A DNA stretch of 64,000 nucleotides, taken from Winogradskyella vincentii. GTDB taxonomy: Bacteria; Bacteroidota; Bacteroidia; Flavobacteriales; Flavobacteriaceae. Below, piece by piece: positions 61,876 to 64,000 of the stretch. The notes under the pieces are model-generated. The model had not been told where the DNA came from and did not search any database. It saw nothing but the letters and a program-made list of their open reading frames with translations. Numbering within the stretch: position 1 is the first letter of the stretch; the number at the start of each line of letters is the position of its first letter. Both the position numbers and the translations under genes were made by a program. The stretch lies in the NCBI RefSeq assembly GCF_020166345.1, contig NZ_JAIUJS010000002.1:434001-498000 (forward strand), read 5' to 3'.

Positions 61876-63828
61876 TTATTCATCTAACGTATATTTTAGG
61901 GGAACATTAGAATTTTTCCCAGATACTCGTACATATCCTTGCATCTCTTGGTGTAGTGCAGAACAGAAATCCGTACAATAGAATGGCCATACTCCTTCAC
62001 GTTTTGGTTCCCAAACTATAGATTTGGTTTGTCCTGGCATCACTAAAATTTCGGATGTATTGGCGCCAATTATTGAGAATCCATGAGGTACATCAAAATC
62101 TTGCTCTAGGTTAGTAATATGGAAGTAAACTTTATCACCGACTTTGATTCCTTCAATATTATCAGGTGCAAAGTGGCTTCTAATGGTTGTCATATTAATA
62201 TGAACCTCGTTTCCATTTCGAGTAACTTTAGCTTCTGCTTCACTCTTAGCTGCATATGGATGTTCATTTTCAGAAAGCTCATAATATTTTTTACTCTTAT
62301 CCTTAATAACATCTGCGCGTATACCTGCTGCATAGTGAGGTTCACCATGAGTTGGGAAATCAGATAATAATTCCATCTTATCTCCTGAGATATCATACAA
62401 TTGTGCAGAGTGCTCTAGTTCTGGACCAGTTGGTAAATAACGGTCTTTAGTTATTTTGTTCATAGCCACTAAGTACTTGCCAAATGGCTTACGAGAGTTA
62501 CCACCTGGTATCATTAGGTGACCAACTGAATAAAACGTTGGTTGTCTGTCTAATACTTCAAAAGTTTCTAAACTCCACTTAACAACTTCAGAAGAAATAA
62601 AGAATGTAGTATATGCATTACCCTGGCCATCAAACTCAGTATGTAGAGGTCCTAAACCAGGTTGAGTTACGACACCTGCAAGCGTATTTTCATAAGACAA
62701 TACTGGGATACCGTAAGAATCATCCACAAAATCTTTGTTTTCAATAGCTGTTATCATTTTATCAAAATCATAAACACTTAAATCTGTAGATAATTTACCG
62801 CTACCAATAATAAATTGACCTGAAGGATCAACATCACAGCCATGAGGCGACTTAGGTATCGGGATATAAAAAACTGCACCTTCAACTTCTCTCGGATCTA
62901 CCATAGTGACACCTTCTTTCATGGTAGAAGTAGCCATATGTGTTTTATCATCATATACATTATGAGCATAAGTTCCAGGTGCTTTTTTACCACCACCGTT
63001 TTTAACGTAGTCAACAATTTTTTTCCAGTTTACTGCAGCAACATAATCTTTGTCATTTTGTGATGCATTAACTTCCATCAAAGTGTTTGCTTCTTCGGTA
63101 TTATAACTTGTAAAGAAGAACCAACCATGAGATTTATTTCTGCCAGGATGTGCTAAGTCATAATTGAAACCTGGCATATTTAACTGAAACTCTAAGTTCA
63201 TTCTACCGTTTTCTGCTATACTAACAAAAGAAAGAGGTCCTTTAAATTCTCCTTTCATGTCACTAATTGGCATATCCCGTTGAGGATTTGGCACTGCGAA
63301 ACGTGTACCTGCTACAATGTATTCTGTGTTTTCAGTAACGAATGAAGAAGCGTGGTTACCAGCACTATTTGGTAACTCAATTATTTCCTCAGTTTCAAAT
63401 GTTGCTAAACTTACACGAGCAATACGTGGCGTGTTGTTTTCATTTATAAAAATCCAACGGCCATCCAATTCACCGTTTGTTTGCGAAATATCAGGATGGT
63501 GAGCGTCTCCCCAAGGCACAAAACCAAAAGATGTATTTAACATCGCTTTGGTTTCTTCAGAATAGCCATATCCTGAGGTTGGGAATTGCGAGAATACAGG
63601 AATTTCCTTAAGCATACGTCCACTAGGTAGACCAGCTACAGTAATATTACCACTATAACCTCCTGAGAAGAAAGCATAGTACTCATCATGTTCACCCGGC
63701 GCAACATAAACTTTTTCAGCCTTGCTCGAAGACATAGCGCCAGAATTACTATTGCTATTGTTATTACCACAATTTGTCATAAAGATAAGTGCAGCAATAC
63801 CCAATACATATTTACCTATTTTGTTCAT
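61876..63828 (-). CDS. nosZ: Nitrous oxide reductase, Sec-type clade II
   Basis: Reduces N2O to N2 in the periplasm. The 650 residues begin with a Sec signal without twin Arg, marking clade II. The signal ends at Cys20 (FMTNC) before a Gly/Asn/Ser linker, so the protein is probably lipid-anchored. CuZ histidines include H110/H111 (WGDAHHPDIS), H159 (SAGNHAS) and those in AHNVYDD, PKSPHGCD, GLGPLHTEF and LEHSAQLY. The CuA site is CTDFCSALHQEM (C618, C622, H626, M629) near the C-terminus. It is preceded by the fasciclin gene by 27 bp and followed by the NosB-like gene by 89 bp. Confidence 0.98.
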   Translation of the reverse strand: MNKIGKYVLGIAALIFMTNCGNNNSNSNSGAMSSSKAEKVYVAPGEHDEYYAFFSGGYSGNITVAGLPSGRMLKEIPVFSQFPTSGYGYSEETKAMLNTSFGFVPWGDAHHPDISQTNGELDGRWIFINENNTPRIARVSLATFETEEIIELPNSAGNHASSFVTENTEYIVAGTRFAVPNPQRDMPISDMKGEFKGPLSFVSIAENGRMNLEFQLNMPGFNYDLAHPGRNKSHGWFFFTSYNTEEANTLMEVNASQNDKDYVAAVNWKKIVDYVKNGGGKKAPGTYAHNVYDDKTHMATSTMKEGVTMVDPREVEGAVFYIPIPKSPHGCDVDPSGQFIIGSGKLSTDLSVYDFDKMITAIENKDFVDDSYGIPVLSYENTLAGVVTQPGLGPLHTEFDGQGNAYTTFFISSEVVKWSLETFEVLDRQPTFYSVGHLMIPGGNSRKPFGKYLVAMNKITKDRYLPTGPELEHSAQLYDISGDKMELLSDFPTHGEPHYAAGIRADVIKDKSKKYYELSENEHPYAAKSEAEAKVTRNGNEVHINMTTIRSHFAPDNIEGIKVGDKVYFHITNLEQDFDVPHGFSIIGANTSEILVMPGQTKSIVWEPKREGVWPFYCTDFCSALHQEMQGYVRVSGKNSNVPLKYTLDE

Positions 63829-63855
63829 ATAATTTTATTTTAAATAGTTGATTTT

Positions 63856-64000
63856 TTAATCTTTCGGTAGAATGACATCTTCGGTAACATGTACCCAGCC
63901 ATTACTTACATTTACAGTTCCTAATATTTTGACACCATCCACAAAAAGCTCACCATCTTTTTCGGTAACTTCTAAATACTTCCCTGATGCCATATATAGT
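63856..64000 (-). CDS. Fasciclin-domain protein (5' part outside window)
   Basis: Only the last 48 codons are in the window. They read as the end of a fasciclin (FAS1) domain: VDGVKILGTVNVSNGWVHV, then a strand leading to VILPKD and a TAA stop. The G.V..SNG.VHV..VLLP pattern is the conserved H2 block of FAS1. FAS1 proteins are usually secreted adhesion or ligand-binding modules. It is 27 bp before nosZ in the same direction, so very likely co-transcribed; a role in N2O reduction is not established. Confidence 0.85.
   Translation of the reverse strand, partial: LYMASGKYLEVTEKDGELFVDGVKILGTVNVSNGWVHVTEDVILPKD

Overview
The window is about 64 kb of AT-rich, densely packed chromosomal DNA from a member of the Bacteroidota, most likely a marine Flavobacteriaceae. 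The evidence is: type IX secretion (T9SS) cargo with type A and type B sorting domains and a PorP/SprF partner; TAnnTTTG-type -7 promoter boxes; a split MetH; an NrdB carrying an ATP-cone; and typical flavobacterial families (DUF3109, DUF6503, HTTM). No rRNA, CRISPR array, insertion sequence or prophage is visible. The single tRNA is tRNA-Leu(CAA). The genus cannot be fixed from the sequence alone.

Layout. 1-5.5 kb: a cut-off TPR protein, serS, an HTTM membrane protein and ribF. 5.6-9.2 kb: a large secreted metzincin protease with its PorP/SprF partner. 9.2-11.7 kb: prs-rplY-pth. 11.8-18 kb: tRNA-Leu, then the methionine operon metZ - homocysteine methyltransferase - metH - metF behind a SAM-I riboswitch. 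18.1-22.9 kb: HupE/UreJ, dCMP deaminase, CtpA-type protease, a small flavoprotein, MarC and DUF3109. 23-26.5 kb: a long leader and nrdB-nrdA. 26.5-34.9 kb: a DUF6503 protein, an OmpA lipoprotein, Na/Pi symporter, chromate transporter, PiT transporter and a phosphate-selective-type porin. 35-42 kb: dgt, a 56-residue membrane peptide, dxs, an M36 protease, tadA and a cold-shock protein. 42-46 kb: a ClC protein with a small partner, and aspS. 46-52.8 kb: a tetR-tolC-adaptor-RND efflux operon with a clear operator. 52.8-54.2 kb: a polyprenyl synthetase and a small partner. 54.2-64 kb: a nitrous oxide reductase locus.

The nitrous oxide locus is the most interesting part. Reading on the minus strand it runs: fasciclin-domain protein (cut by the window edge), Sec-type (clade II) nosZ, a NosB-like membrane protein, nosL, nosD, nosF and nosY. 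These are followed on the same strand by a Cys/Met/His-bearing lipoprotein, a small CNGKC-motif membrane protein and a TonB-dependent receptor. That receptor carries the CxxxM and HxM residues known from the copper importer OprC/NosA. A c-type cytochrome lipoprotein follows as a separate unit. My reading is that the four downstream genes form a copper-acquisition and electron-supply module for the copper enzyme NosZ. The receptor assignment rests on visible motifs; the roles of the two small proteins are inference.

Regulatory elements that can be read directly are: the SAM-I riboswitch; a perfect 9-bp inverted repeat centred on the -33 box of the tetR efflux operon; a 7-4-7 direct repeat resembling a Pho box upstream of the porin-PiT pair; an FNR/CRP-like dyad (TGAT-N4-ATCA) before the CNGKC gene; several dyads in the nrd leader; and three genes (dxs, polyprenyl synthetase, DUF3109) whose -7 box lies only 4 nt before the ATG, suggesting leaderless mRNAs.
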